Below, piece by piece: positions 37,023 through 45,524 of a stretch of 64,000 nt of DNA. The stretch comes from Yersinia aleksiciae. Its GTDB lineage: Bacteria; Pseudomonadota; Gammaproteobacteria; Enterobacterales; Enterobacteriaceae. The number at the start of each line of letters is the position of its first letter. Positions within the stretch are counted from its first letter, which is position 1. The notes beneath the pieces are model-generated. The model was given only the letters and a program-made list of their open reading frames with translations, made no database searches and was not told the DNA's origin. The stretch spans positions 2,334,073-2,398,072 of the forward strand of contig NZ_CP011975.1 in the NCBI RefSeq assembly GCF_001047675.1, given 5' to 3'. A program made the position numbers and the translations under genes.

Positions 37023-38484
37023 TATCGTAACAGCTAAAGCAGATACGACGGTTGATTGGACAGCGGCAATGGTAGGGAAAACACCACCATTATCATTGGC
37101 TACCATGCCCGATTGGCGAGCGATCGCTGGTCTACGCTCATCGGAGGATATCAATATAACGTCACCCAAAGTGACACAACAAAAAGCCCAAGGAGCATTG
37201 GATCGCTTGCTGGTTTCTTTGCTGCCGTTCAATGCAAAAAAAGGAGATGATGATGATCGATTGTATCTCGATCGGCTAGAGCATATTGATATGCAACTGA
37301 TTGTCGCGATGGCCGGTAATCTTAGTCTTGGCGTTTTCTCTGACTTGTGTAAATCCATCGGCACACAGATGGAACATGCAACAGAAGTGCAAACTTTTCT
37401 GCGTGATAAGCGTATCGCGGAATACCAAAAACAGATCGATAAAGCCATTGAACAGGCTGATAAAGCTAAAAAAGCAGGCATTTTCGGCGCAGTATGCGAT
37501 TGGATCGTCGGTGCGGTTGAGGTGATTTATGGTGCCATTAAGGTTGCTGAAGGGGTACTAACCGGCGACCCGTTGGCGTTAGCCTCTGGTGCAGCATATC
37601 TGGCTGCGGGCACTGCTGGGCTTGTTAAAGCGGCGGCAGAAACGGCGATGCTATTAGGGGCATCAAAAGAAAAATGCCAAGAAGTCATTGATGTCGCAGG
37701 TAAAGTCCAGCTCGGTTGTGAATGCTTTGCGATGGCGGTTGATGTGTTGCAAGCTGGTCGTGCCATCAATGCGGCCCGCGTGGTAACCAAAGGCGCAGGT
37801 GATGTGCTGAAAGCCGGTACGAGTGAAGTGTTGCTTGATGCTATCAAGAGTGGTGCTGGCGAAGAGCTAGAACAGTTGGCCGAGCAGTTTGCCAAGGATG
37901 TCAGCAAACAGGTCAGCAGTGAGGTGGCCATGCAAGGAGGAGAAATTGAGATGGTTGAGGCCAGTGATATGGCTTCTGCCGCAGCTAAGCAAGCTATTGA
38001 AGCGGAAATGACCTTAACACGCAATATCACCAAATCTTTTACTCACGCAGGAATAGAAAAATTGGTGGGTGAGACCACTAAGGCATTGGTGAAAGATGTG
38101 CTTAAGCAAGGTGCTACGCTGACGGCTGAAGAGTTTGAGCGCCAATGTGTAAAAGCGATTATGAAAAAGATGGTCAAGCAGATAATAAAAGATATTAGTA
38201 TTTCGCCATTGTCTATTCTTCAACAATGCACTCAAGGTGTCAGCCAAATCAATACTGGGATATTATCTATTCAAAAAGCAGCTCTGCAAAAAGAGATTGA
38301 AGAGTTAATTATGAATCAAGATTTCACTCAGTTTATGGATGATTGGGTCGAAAAAAATAAGCAACAACAAAATTCACAGTTAAAAAGTATTTCACAAGAT
38401 GCACAAGAAACACTATCTCAATTAAACGATAATATTCATCAGAACGGCATGTTACAAACAAAAATTGCCAATTCATTAATATAG
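37015..38484 (+). CDS. sseC: SseC-like major hydrophobic translocator (YopB/EspD class)
   Basis: A 489-residue protein with a short secretion-type N-terminus, a coiled-coil stretch (about 120-155) and two adjacent hydrophobic segments. These lie at about 155-178 (AGIFGAVCDWIVGAVEVIYG) and about 186-215. A long helical C-terminus ends in TKIANSLI. This architecture is that of the larger pore-forming translocator inserted in the host membrane. GGAGG precedes the ATG within the end of sscA. No frameshift or stop is seen. Confidence 0.88.
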   Translation: MSNIVTAKADTTVDWTAAMVGKTPPLSLATMPDWRAIAGLRSSEDINITSPKVTQQKAQGALDRLLVSLLPFNAKKGDDDDRLYLDRLEHIDMQLIVAMAGNLSLGVFSDLCKSIGTQMEHATEVQTFLRDKRIAEYQKQIDKAIEQADKAKKAGIFGAVCDWIVGAVEVIYGAIKVAEGVLTGDPLALASGAAYLAAGTAGLVKAAAETAMLLGASKEKCQEVIDVAGKVQLGCECFAMAVDVLQAGRAINAARVVTKGAGDVLKAGTSEVLLDAIKSGAGEELEQLAEQFAKDVSKQVSSEVAMQGGEIEMVEASDMASAAAKQAIEAEMTLTRNITKSFTHAGIEKLVGETTKALVKDVLKQGATLTAEEFERQCVKAIMKKMVKQIIKDISISPLSILQQCTQGVSQINTGILSIQKAALQKEIEELIMNQDFTQFMDDWVEKNKQQQNSQLKSISQDAQETLSQLNDNIHQNGMLQTKIANSLI

Positions 38485-38495
38485 TGGAGGTGGTT

Positions 38496-39089
38496 ATGAG
38501 TATTTCTGTCGATCATCAAATAAAATTGCTTGAGCAGAATACCCCATCTATCGATGGGGGCGATTACCACAATAGTAATACCAATGATGTTCTTTCTTCC
38601 TTATCCAAGATCATTTCTGAAATGTTCGAGTTATTTAAAAAAATGCGCGATTTACTGAGCGTTTATAATCAGAAACAACAAGAATTAGGTTGGGATCTAC
38701 AAGTGAGTTCAATGAGTAAGCGACGAGAAAGCATCAATGATTCGTACAGTGCATCCGCTATAAGTGGGGGGGCTAGCATGCTTTCTGGCTTTTTTAGTTC
38801 GGCAGGAGGCGGCGCAAGTATTTTTTGTGGTGAATTAGCTGGCCACATTGGCACTGGTGTAGGAGGGCTTTTTGTGGGTGGCTTTAAATTTTGGGAGGGC
38901 GGGAAGACACGTGATGCAGATATATCCCGTATGATCAGCGAACTGCAAAGCAGCAATTCACAATCTTATGCCAAAAGCAGCATGGATTTACTCAACGTTC
39001 TGGGGGAAAGCCGACAAAGTTTAAAAGAGCTGAGTAAAGACATAACTAACATCATTAACCAAATTGCCATGGCCGTGAAATTTAGCTAA
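38496..39089 (+). CDS. sseD: SseD-like minor translocator (YopD/EspB class)
   Basis: A 197-residue protein with one Gly/Ala-rich hydrophobic region at about 85-133 (GGASMLSGFFSSAGGGASIF and following) between helical ends, and an amphipathic C-terminus (SLKELSKDITNIINQIAMAV). It fits the smaller translocator that completes the host-membrane pore with SseC. The ATG at 38496 has TGGAGG five bases upstream, a better start than the GTG overlapping the sseC stop. It overlaps the next gene start by one base. Confidence 0.85.
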   Translation: MSISVDHQIKLLEQNTPSIDGGDYHNSNTNDVLSSLSKIISEMFELFKKMRDLLSVYNQKQQELGWDLQVSSMSKRRESINDSYSASAISGGASMLSGFFSSAGGGASIFCGELAGHIGTGVGGLFVGGFKFWEGGKTRDADISRMISELQSSNSQSYAKSSMDLLNVLGESRQSLKELSKDITNIINQIAMAVKFS

Positions 39090-39487
39090 TGGATATTATT
39101 ACACACGACTTACGCAGTAAAGGCTGTGTTATTAAAACGGCCTATTTTGAAAGTAGCGCAATCAAAATAGGCTACCAGTTTTATCTCTATGGTTATCGGG
39201 TGATTTATCGCATTGAACGCAGCGAGATGATTATTTGTTATCTGGAAAAACGTCATAAAGATGAATTGCCCGGTGATTTTTTAAAACTCTTTAATTTTTT
39301 ATACCGCTTAGGTAAGCGTACTAATGAACTTTCAATTATCAGAATGTTGGTAATTGATAATGTCGCTAACCCAACGCTGCATTTAAATCGGCATCGGTTA
39401 ATTAATATTTTAAAGGCCAAAGGGGCATTTAGTAAAAGCATAGAGGATAACGATTGGCTGGTATTTGATGTTAGCTCTAGAGAATAG
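39089..39487 (+). CDS. sseE: SseE-like T3SS chaperone
   Basis: A 132-residue protein resembling SseE of SPI-2: the segment VIYRIERSEMIICYLEKR corresponds closely to a VIYRIEAKEMIICEFRR stretch in SseE, and both have a late hydrophobic strand leading to W-x-V/L. Class I chaperone-like size and position (after sseD, before sscB) agree. Its exact client is not known. The start ATG overlaps the sseD TAA. Confidence 0.76.
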   Translation: MDIITHDLRSKGCVIKTAYFESSAIKIGYQFYLYGYRVIYRIERSEMIICYLEKRHKDELPGDFLKLFNFLYRLGKRTNELSIIRMLVIDNVANPTLHLNRHRLINILKAKGAFSKSIEDNDWLVFDVSSRE

Positions 39488-39502
39488 AATATTGGAGGGG
39501 AA

Positions 39503-39985
39503 ATGGCTGACTTCGGTATTGAGGGCTTACAGGCTCTGAGTATTCAAATAAATAATGCTTTAAAGGAGCAAGGCATCATTAGCCAGGAGATAATAGATAA
39601 CCATCAGCCAGCCAGCCAGCAAGAGGTGCAGAGAATCTATGCGCAGGGTTATCAAGCCTGGCTCGCGGATGATTATGTTGCGGCGATGGCTGATTTCTCC
39701 TGGCTCACAATACATTGCCCGTTAGAGTTTCGATTCCATTTGGCGTTAGCCGGGGCAATGCAAATGCAACAGGAGTATGGGCTGGCGCTGAGCGCCTATA
39801 CTTGCGCTCTATTGCTGGAGGCAAAAGACCCCGAACCTGTCTACCAGATGGCAATATGTTTGCGGGCTTTGGAAAAGGGGGCTGATGCTAGAGAAGCACT
39901 ACAAACCGCCATTGAAATGAGTTATCTGAGTCCTGAATACGCCCCTATAGCCGAAAAAGCATCGCTATTATTGAATCAAATATAA
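39503..39985 (+). CDS. sscB: SscB-like class II chaperone (LcrH/SycD TPR family)
   Basis: A 160-residue TPR chaperone of the same family as the product at 36555, with IYAQGYQAWLADDYVAAMAD and FRFHLALAGAMQMQQEYGLA repeats. In SPI-2 the second chaperone SscB serves SseF, and here too the next gene encodes an SseF-like protein, which supports the pairing. GGAGGGG precedes ATG 39503. Confidence 0.84.
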   Translation: MADFGIEGLQALSIQINNALKEQGIISQEIIDNHQPASQQEVQRIYAQGYQAWLADDYVAAMADFSWLTIHCPLEFRFHLALAGAMQMQQEYGLALSAYTCALLLEAKDPEPVYQMAICLRALEKGADAREALQTAIEMSYLSPEYAPIAEKASLLLNQI

Positions 39986-40029
39986 AACAGGTCCTTTGGT
40001 TGCGATGGCGATTATTTAAGGAGTGATAT

Positions 40030-40869
40030 ATGAAATTTATTGATGGCACCATAAGCATAAATAATCATCATACACATGAACCTCCAATTAAAAAAGAGAA
40101 TATTGATGGACATAATAATGAAAAACCGGTGCTCACCTCTCCCGAGGACATGACCTTTTTGAATAAAACTCAAGTGAAAGTTAATCATCTTCTAGATGCT
40201 CAGGAGAAATATTCAGCTGAATTAACCAGTGTCAGTGTTAAGCTTGCCAGGAAACAATTTATAATTAATGCGATTGACGTGATTGTTGCTTCCATTACTT
40301 TCTCTATCACTGCAGTCGTTGCTGTTGGCAGTGGTGGTTTAGCAATACCCATCGCTGTGTTTGCAGGATTGAATCTCATGTCATCACTCTCAAATTTGGC
40401 CTGTGCTTCCTATAACTGGAATTGTGTGAGTAAAAATAAAGAAGAGTTAGCAATGGGAAATGACGGGCTGCAACAGGCGATTTTCTATCTGGCTAAATAT
40501 TTTCAGGCATCTGACTCTAATGCAAAAATAATTTCCCGTTACGCCGCGCCTATTATTAAAATTGGAATTACTGCTACTATGGCCGTTATAGGTGCTACTG
40601 CTCATCTGGTGATCAAGGACGGGGCATGCCTATTAGCTGAGCATTATGCACCGATATTAACATCTATTCTTAGTGCTTTCGCTCTTAACTTTTTAGGCTC
40701 TTGGATAAATAATTATACTGATGAAATGAATGATATATCAATGAAACTAAGCCAAAATGAAAAAGACGTTATCAGTCACCTAGTCTTATTGGAAGGCATG
40801 TTTAATGTATTAACTGGCAGGGAAGGAAAAATGACCTTGTCAGAACATAATAGATGCCAATGTTATTGA
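40030..40869 (+). CDS. SseF-like hydrophobic effector candidate
   Basis: A 279-residue protein with a polar N-terminus (about 1-75, a likely secretion/chaperone-binding region). Two hydrophobic blocks follow (about 78-128 and 172-225) separated by a charged loop, then a polar tail. The block GLAIPIAVFAGLNLMSSLSN followed by LACASYNWNCVSKNKEEL resembles GLPIAILAGAALVIAIGDAC and CAYHNYQSICQQKEPL of Salmonella SseF. SseF is inserted in the vacuole membrane and its tubules. The gene follows an SscB-type chaperone, as in SPI-2. No SseG-like gene comes after it. AAGGAGTG precedes the ATG. Confidence 0.68.
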   Translation: MKFIDGTISINNHHTHEPPIKKENIDGHNNEKPVLTSPEDMTFLNKTQVKVNHLLDAQEKYSAELTSVSVKLARKQFIINAIDVIVASITFSITAVVAVGSGGLAIPIAVFAGLNLMSSLSNLACASYNWNCVSKNKEELAMGNDGLQQAIFYLAKYFQASDSNAKIISRYAAPIIKIGITATMAVIGATAHLVIKDGACLLAEHYAPILTSILSAFALNFLGSWINNYTDEMNDISMKLSQNEKDVISHLVLLEGMFNVLTGREGKMTLSEHNRCQCY

Positions 40870-40956
40870 TCATACCTCAGGTCTAAACCGGATATCCGTT
40901 TCCCATAATATTTGTCAATCTTGTATAAGGTTAACAACATCCTTAGGGAAAATATA

Positions 40957-41664
40957 ATGAAAACAATCCAATTCATTTTATTTAGGCAAGAGGGAATATT
41001 ACGCCACGAAGGGGAATGTAATACTGTTCCTGCGGGGAATCTGGTTGTTGTTGACGAGTTGGCAACGGTATCTTCTTTTTGCCAAAGCTCTGTTACTTCA
41101 ATAATGTGCCATTCCATCGATCTTTTACCCATATATCAAGATCTCGCGAGTAAAATGGTGCAGCCGAATAAATTCAGATTACCCAGCAAGGTGTCTGACG
41201 GTTACAAAATATTGCCAGTCAGTAGTGATGTCATTTATGCGACTGAACAATTGGTTAATATCGAAAAGACCACATCATTAAAATTTATTTACCTTTACTG
41301 CTTGGGTTTGGATCCTGTTTATTTCTCACGATTATTAGAGTCAATTGTAGGGACGAACAACGAGTTACTGGAGTTCTTTGAGAAAAATCGCCTCAATCCA
41401 TGGACCGTTTCGCGTTATGCCGATGAGTTAGGGATTTCGACCCGTAAATTGAATTTTTTGTTCTACGAGAAATTCGGGATGTCGGCCAAACAGTGGCTGC
41501 TGGACCAACGGTTGAAAAAAGGCTGCGAGCTGCTGCTCTCCACCCGACTACGGGTGGCAGATATTGCCATGGAGTGCGGCTTTAGCAATCACGCGCATTT
41601 TTCTGATAGTTTTCGTCGCCGTTTTCAACAGTGCCCGTCCCATATGCGGACACTGATGGAATAA
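40957..41664 (+). CDS. AraC-family regulator inside the T3SS cluster
   Basis: A 235-residue protein whose C-terminal third carries the double helix-turn-helix of AraC/XylS regulators (NPWTVSRYADELGISTRKLN, RVADIAMECGFSNHAHFSDS, FRRRF). The N-terminal half is unlike sugar-binding AraC domains and is probably a T3SS-specific partner-binding domain. It resembles in layout virulence regulators such as YsaE/MxiE/InvF, but I cannot assign it to one. I start at ATG 40957; an earlier TTG is less likely. Its 5' half is AT-rich like the genes before it and its 3' half is richer in G+C like those after it. SPI-2 has no such gene here. Confidence 0.83.
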   Translation: MKTIQFILFRQEGILRHEGECNTVPAGNLVVVDELATVSSFCQSSVTSIMCHSIDLLPIYQDLASKMVQPNKFRLPSKVSDGYKILPVSSDVIYATEQLVNIEKTTSLKFIYLYCLGLDPVYFSRLLESIVGTNNELLEFFEKNRLNPWTVSRYADELGISTRKLNFLFYEKFGMSAKQWLLDQRLKKGCELLLSTRLRVADIAMECGFSNHAHFSDSFRRRFQQCPSHMRTLME

Positions 41665-41674
41665 GGGGAACCCG

Positions 41675-41890
41675 ATGGATATAAACGCGCTAGTCAATGA
41701 ATTGACGCAAAGCATCAATAAGATTGGTCAGGATTTTCAAAGCCAGATGGCTTCTGGCAACCCTTCGGATCCTGAGCATATGCTGAAGATGCAATTTGCC
41801 ATGCAGCAGTATTCGTCTTACATCAACTTTAGCAGTGCTTTGATGAAGGGGATTAAAGATATGACCAGCGGAATCATTGCAAAAATATGA
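41675..41890 (+). CDS. sctF: T3SS needle subunit SctF (SsaG family)
   Basis: A 71-residue protein, the exact length of SsaG, starting MDINALVNELTQ and ending KGIKDMTSGIIAKI. The central P-x-D-P turn (NPSDPEHMLKMQFAMQQYSS) links the two helices of the needle hairpin. Polymerised copies form the extracellular needle. AAGGGGAACC precedes the ATG. The stop overlaps the next start by four bases. Confidence 0.95.
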   Translation: MDINALVNELTQSINKIGQDFQSQMASGNPSDPEHMLKMQFAMQQYSSYINFSSALMKGIKDMTSGIIAKI

Positions 41891-42216
41891 TTTTACTTTC
41901 AGCACCCTGTCGCCAATTAGTGGTGGAAGCCGCCTTGGCAGGGGTGAATCACAGTCTACTGGACGAGGCCCGCAACATCCTGAATGTTCTACCTCAACTG
42001 ATCCCCGACCCCTCGGTGCGTCTGGTCTGTGAGGCGATGCTGCTATTTGGGCTGAACCAGCAGGATGACGCTTTGGCATTACTGGCAGCGTCCCAGTCGG
42101 AGGATGCACAGGCCATGCTGGAATTGCTGCAACAAGGCATGGCTGGCAACGACAAAAGTGTAAAACCGCAGCGGCATAACGTTTTTATTAACAGGAGATC
42201 ACCTGATGAACATTGA
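41887..42216 (+). CDS. SsaH-like T3SS needle chaperone (SctG type)
   Basis: A 109-residue TPR-like helical protein (LVVEAALAGVNHSLLDEARN, LVCEAMLLFGLNQQDDALAL), matching SsaH/YscG-type proteins that hold needle subunits in the cytoplasm. It lies directly after the needle gene with overlapping start and stop, as in SPI-2. The polar tail is variable. Confidence 0.78.
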   Translation: MILLSAPCRQLVVEAALAGVNHSLLDEARNILNVLPQLIPDPSVRLVCEAMLLFGLNQQDDALALLAASQSEDAQAMLELLQQGMAGNDKSVKPQRHNVFINRRSPDEH

Positions 42217-42454
42217 TGCTATTCAGGCAGCTTTAATGCAGGGCAATTCGTTACCACAGCCTAGTGACATGCAGCAAGTCGCCAAGTTTACGCAGTTGAT
42301 GCAGCAAGCTGAACCTGCCCCCCCGATGATGTCGCCCGATCAATTGCTGGATGCGCAGTCTGAATGGATGCGCGGTACGTTATCTGTTGACCTGACGGCT
42401 AAAGTGGCCGGTACCGTCGGGCAGAACATTAATAAGCTGGTTAATATGCAATGA
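42206..42454 (+). CDS. sctI: T3SS inner rod protein SctI (SsaI family)
   Basis: An 82-residue protein with a hydrophilic N-terminus and a C-terminal helix ending LTAKVAGTVGQNINKLVNMQ, the conserved inner-rod segment. It joins the export gate to the needle. The ATG overlaps the preceding stop and has ACAGGAGA upstream. Size and position match SsaI. Confidence 0.88.
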   Translation: MNIDAIQAALMQGNSLPQPSDMQQVAKFTQLMQQAEPAPPMMSPDQLLDAQSEWMRGTLSVDLTAKVAGTVGQNINKLVNMQ

Positions 42455-43179
42455 GACAGTTGCGGCGCATGGTCGCAATATCGCTGATTGTTGTGTCCCT
42501 TTCCGGCTGTGGCATGGAGTTGTATAGCGGGCTTTCGGAGGGGGAAGCTAACCAGATGCTGGCGTTGCTGATGTTGCATCAAATTAAAGCCGAAAAACAG
42601 CCAGAGAAAGGGGGAACGGTAGGCTTGAGTGTCGATAAGAGCCAGTTTATTAATGCCGTTGAACTGCTGCGACAAAATGGTTTCCCGCGCCAACAATTCG
42701 CCACGGTGGATCAATTGTTTCCCTCGAATCAGTTGGTGACTTCGCCCGGTCAAGAGCAGGCCAAAATGGTCTATTTGAAAGAGCAGCAGTTGGAGGGCAT
42801 GTTGAGCCATATGGAGGGGGTGATTCATGCCGATGTGACTATCGCCATGCCCGCACCCACCGACGGTAAAAGCAGCGTTCCCCATGCCGCCTCGGTGTTT
42901 ATCAAGTATTCGCCTGAGGTCAATTTGCAAAGTTATCAACCGCAAATCAAAAACTTGATCCGCGATGCGGTACCGGGCATTGATTACGCACAAATTAGTG
43001 TGGTGATGCAACCCGCCAATTATCGTTTTAGTGCCGCGCCACAGCAGCAACATGGGGTAGGTGTGGGGCTGCAATGGCTGCTCCGTCACGGCGGAACGGT
43101 ACAGATAGTTTTAGGTTCGTTGTTGATTTTGTTGGTTGGGTTGTCGACAGCCGGTTTGGTGCGCTACCTGCGCCGATAA
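42451..43179 (+). CDS. sctJ: T3SS inner-ring lipoprotein SctJ (SsaJ family)
   Basis: A 242-residue lipoprotein with signal and lipobox VVSLSGC (lipidated Cys20), the conserved N-terminal LYSGLSEGEANQMLALL, and two small ring-building domains (around 25-80 and 110-185). A C-terminal membrane helix (QIVLGSLLILLVGLSTAGLV) precedes RYLRR. Twenty-four copies form the inner ring under SctD. It follows sctI with a four-base overlap. Confidence 0.95.
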   Translation: MRQLRRMVAISLIVVSLSGCGMELYSGLSEGEANQMLALLMLHQIKAEKQPEKGGTVGLSVDKSQFINAVELLRQNGFPRQQFATVDQLFPSNQLVTSPGQEQAKMVYLKEQQLEGMLSHMEGVIHADVTIAMPAPTDGKSSVPHAASVFIKYSPEVNLQSYQPQIKNLIRDAVPGIDYAQISVVMQPANYRFSAAPQQQHGVGVGLQWLLRHGGTVQIVLGSLLILLVGLSTAGLVRYLRR

Positions 43180-43199
43180 GGGGCTAACGGGGGAAAACC

Positions 43200-43793
43200 A
43201 TGATTTTGCCGTTAACGACTGATATCCGACATTTGCATCAGTTAGCCTGGCAGCCCGCCAGATTTGCTCATCCTTTATGGCTGACAGCAATAGGGGTTAA
43301 GGCTGAGTATTACCATTATGGTCGCAGTGATGCGCTGGATAGTGCTTTGAATCGGGCACTCATTCGGCAGCGAAAATTTCCACTGTACTCCTTGCCTGCG
43401 GTGCTGAGTCAACAGCAGCAACAGCAAATGGCAGGGTATCAACGCCTACCGGCTCTCTGTCTGGCGCTGGGGCTGGTTCACTTACAATGTGCTGACTATC
43501 TGCGCTTACGCCGTTACCGAGAGGTGCTTGCACCGCTATTGAATGAGGGAAACATTCACCAACTGATTGGTTTGGGCTATTGCGGCCACCTCCCGGCCAG
43601 ATTAAGCCCGCAGCACCTGCTGAACGTTGCGTTGCGTTTTGGGCATAGTCTCGCGCATCAGATTCGTCATGACGACGTAGTCTGGCGGGCCATATCCATT
43701 ACATTACCCCCCCAGCCCCGTGCACTCTCTCTCTCTTCGGCGTTATCTCTTTCAGCGGATCACTGGTTAACACGGTTGGAGCGTCTGCTATGA
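43200..43793 (+). CDS. sctK: T3SS sorting-platform protein SctK
   Basis: A 197-residue soluble protein of the SctK class (YscK/MxiK/OrgA), which links the membrane rings to the cytoplasmic SctQ pods. The N-terminal LHQLAWQPARFAHPLW and a central block of hydrophobic helices are typical; conservation in this family is low. In SPI-2 the equivalent is the unnamed ORF between ssaJ and ssaK. GGGGGAAAACC precedes ATG 43200. Confidence 0.78.
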   Translation: MILPLTTDIRHLHQLAWQPARFAHPLWLTAIGVKAEYYHYGRSDALDSALNRALIRQRKFPLYSLPAVLSQQQQQQMAGYQRLPALCLALGLVHLQCADYLRLRRYREVLAPLLNEGNIHQLIGLGYCGHLPARLSPQHLLNVALRFGHSLAHQIRHDDVVWRAISITLPPQPRALSLSSALSLSADHWLTRLERLL

Positions 43794-44467
43794 ACCCCTT
43801 TCATATTCGGGTGCAGGAACTCGATTACGCGCTACCTACAGGCGTGATTATCCCCGCAGCGCAGTTACAGGAAATGGCGCTGTGTTGCGATATTTTGTCC
43901 GCTGCCCGTGCGCAGGCTGCAGAGATTCTACGAGTGGCAAACACGGAGAAAGCGCAACAGTTGGCACAAGCGGAACAGCAGGCAGAGATGCTGGTTCATG
44001 AGGCTCGTAACCAGATCGAAGCCGATGTATTGGCGCAGCATATCCGTTGGTTAGTGACTGCGGACCAATTAACCGCCTCGCTGGTGACTCAAGCTCGTCA
44101 GCGTATTTTGGCGGCGATCACTTCGGTGGTCACCGCGTGGGCCACTCAGCAAGCGGTGGATCAGACTCTGATTCATCATCTGGCGACGCAAGTGGAGGCG
44201 CTGGCACACCAAGACGACTTGGTTTTACGGGTTCATCCGCAGCACCTTCCTGCGGTGATAGCCACGCTGGGGGGGAGAGTGCAGTGTGTCGAGGATGAGA
44301 GTCTGGCTGAGGATGAAGCGCTATTAGGCTCACCCCTATTGCAACTCAGTTTTTCTCTTCACCGCCATTTATCGCAACTTTTTCTTTGGCTACAGGCCGC
44401 GCCAGAACCTGAAGCTGAAGCTGAACCATTGTCCCATCAGGAGCCCGCCGATGATCAATGCGAATAA
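43790..44467 (+). CDS. sctL: T3SS stator protein SctL (SsaK family)
   Basis: A 225-residue protein with a long Ala/Gln/Glu-rich helix (about 35-85, EKAQQLAQAEQQAEMLVHEA) and a globular C-terminal domain, the FliH/V-ATPase stator pattern. It connects the ATPase SctN to SctQ. The acidic tail PEPEAEAEPL is unusual but outside the conserved part. It overlaps sctK by four bases and sctW by seventeen. Confidence 0.86.
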   Translation: MNPFHIRVQELDYALPTGVIIPAAQLQEMALCCDILSAARAQAAEILRVANTEKAQQLAQAEQQAEMLVHEARNQIEADVLAQHIRWLVTADQLTASLVTQARQRILAAITSVVTAWATQQAVDQTLIHHLATQVEALAHQDDLVLRVHPQHLPAVIATLGGRVQCVEDESLAEDEALLGSPLLQLSFSLHRHLSQLFLWLQAAPEPEAEAEPLSHQEPADDQCE

Positions 44468-45476
44468 TGTGTCCGATGCTGCCATTGTGCAGGGTTCCCC
44501 GTTGGACAGCGGGAAGTTACAAGCTGAAGTCACCCCCGCTCACTCGGTAATGACCTTAGCCAGCCAGGAACTACTCGAAATCAGACAAGCGGTGTTGGGT
44601 GAGAGCATGGTAGAGACTATGGAGGAAATTGGGCTGAGTTTGGGCTCTCGGCTGAAAGATCAAAAGTCTGTAGAAGCGGAGGAGCGTAATCAACGCCGCC
44701 AACACTTACTGATGAAACTGGTTGCACAGCTTTCCGATAGCGCTAGCAACCTATTGCCGCAGAGCATCCCACCGGATATAGATATGGCGTTGTTGGCCAG
44801 CAAGCTCCGCCAAGGGGGCTTATCGGCAGGGCAGCAAATTTTGCTTTTGGCCAGCATGATGTCGTACCACCAAAATAATCCGTTACGACGCCGCAGCTTA
44901 TCGCAATTACTGGGACCATTACTGGAGAGTGAGGGGTGGGAGATCGAGCTATTTGGCTTGCTGGAATTTGGTATGGCGGGCAGTCGTTCACTGGGCGCGC
45001 TAAAACAGCTATTTCAGCAAAGCATCCATCAAAGTGAGTTATCGGTCGCGGAGTGGTTTACGCGAGTCAGTCGCTGGCCGCAACGCCAGCAACGAATTCG
45101 GATCTTGATGCGCGCGATGGCGTTTGATTTGTCCTGCCAGCCGCCACCCAAGCATGGCGAACGACTGGCCGCTACCCTCTACCAATTACGCCGTTTGCTG
45201 ATGTTTCTGGGATTGGAGGACCATTGTGATCGTGTGGGAAGTGCCTGTGGGGTCTCTGGGGATGTGATCCTCAGTGAAGTCCTGGCGGTGGTCGGGCAGC
45301 CCTGGCTATTTAATAACTGGTTACAGCCACGGGTTGAGATAATTACAGGCCCGGATGCTAAAACACGGCGGGGATTTATTCGTCGTTTCTATGAGTTATT
45401 CAAGCTGATGCCCGTCGAGTGTTTCAACGATGAGGATCACCAAGCGCAAATTCTGACGGTATTGCTAGAGATCTGA
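44451..45476 (+). CDS. sctW: T3SS gatekeeper SctW (SsaL family)
   Basis: A 341-residue mostly helical protein of the YopN/MxiC/SsaL group, with the HrpJ-like domain in the first half (SQELLEIRQAVLGESMVETM and following). It controls the switch from translocator to effector secretion, in SPI-2 together with SpiC and SsaM, both of which have counterparts here. CAGGAG lies before ATG 44451. A 128-base gap follows before the next gene. Confidence 0.85.
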   Translation: MINANNVSDAAIVQGSPLDSGKLQAEVTPAHSVMTLASQELLEIRQAVLGESMVETMEEIGLSLGSRLKDQKSVEAEERNQRRQHLLMKLVAQLSDSASNLLPQSIPPDIDMALLASKLRQGGLSAGQQILLLASMMSYHQNNPLRRRSLSQLLGPLLESEGWEIELFGLLEFGMAGSRSLGALKQLFQQSIHQSELSVAEWFTRVSRWPQRQQRIRILMRAMAFDLSCQPPPKHGERLAATLYQLRRLLMFLGLEDHCDRVGSACGVSGDVILSEVLAVVGQPWLFNNWLQPRVEIITGPDAKTRRGFIRRFYELFKLMPVECFNDEDHQAQILTVLLEI

Positions 45477-45490
45477 TTTCCTGCTTCAGG

Positions 45491-45524
45491 CGAACGCCCG
45501 ATAGCGCTTAGCTCGCGGGCTTCG
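45491..45524. repeat. Inverted repeat in the sctW-ssaM gap
   Basis: CGAACGCCCG and CGGGCTTCG can pair with one bulged base around a 15-base loop that itself contains AGC/GCT. It lies 14 bases after the sctW stop. There is no T-run, so it is not a clear intrinsic terminator; it may be an mRNA-stability or processing hairpin at a subcluster boundary. The AT-rich bases that follow (45531-45590) could hold a promoter for the second half of the cluster. Confidence 0.5.
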
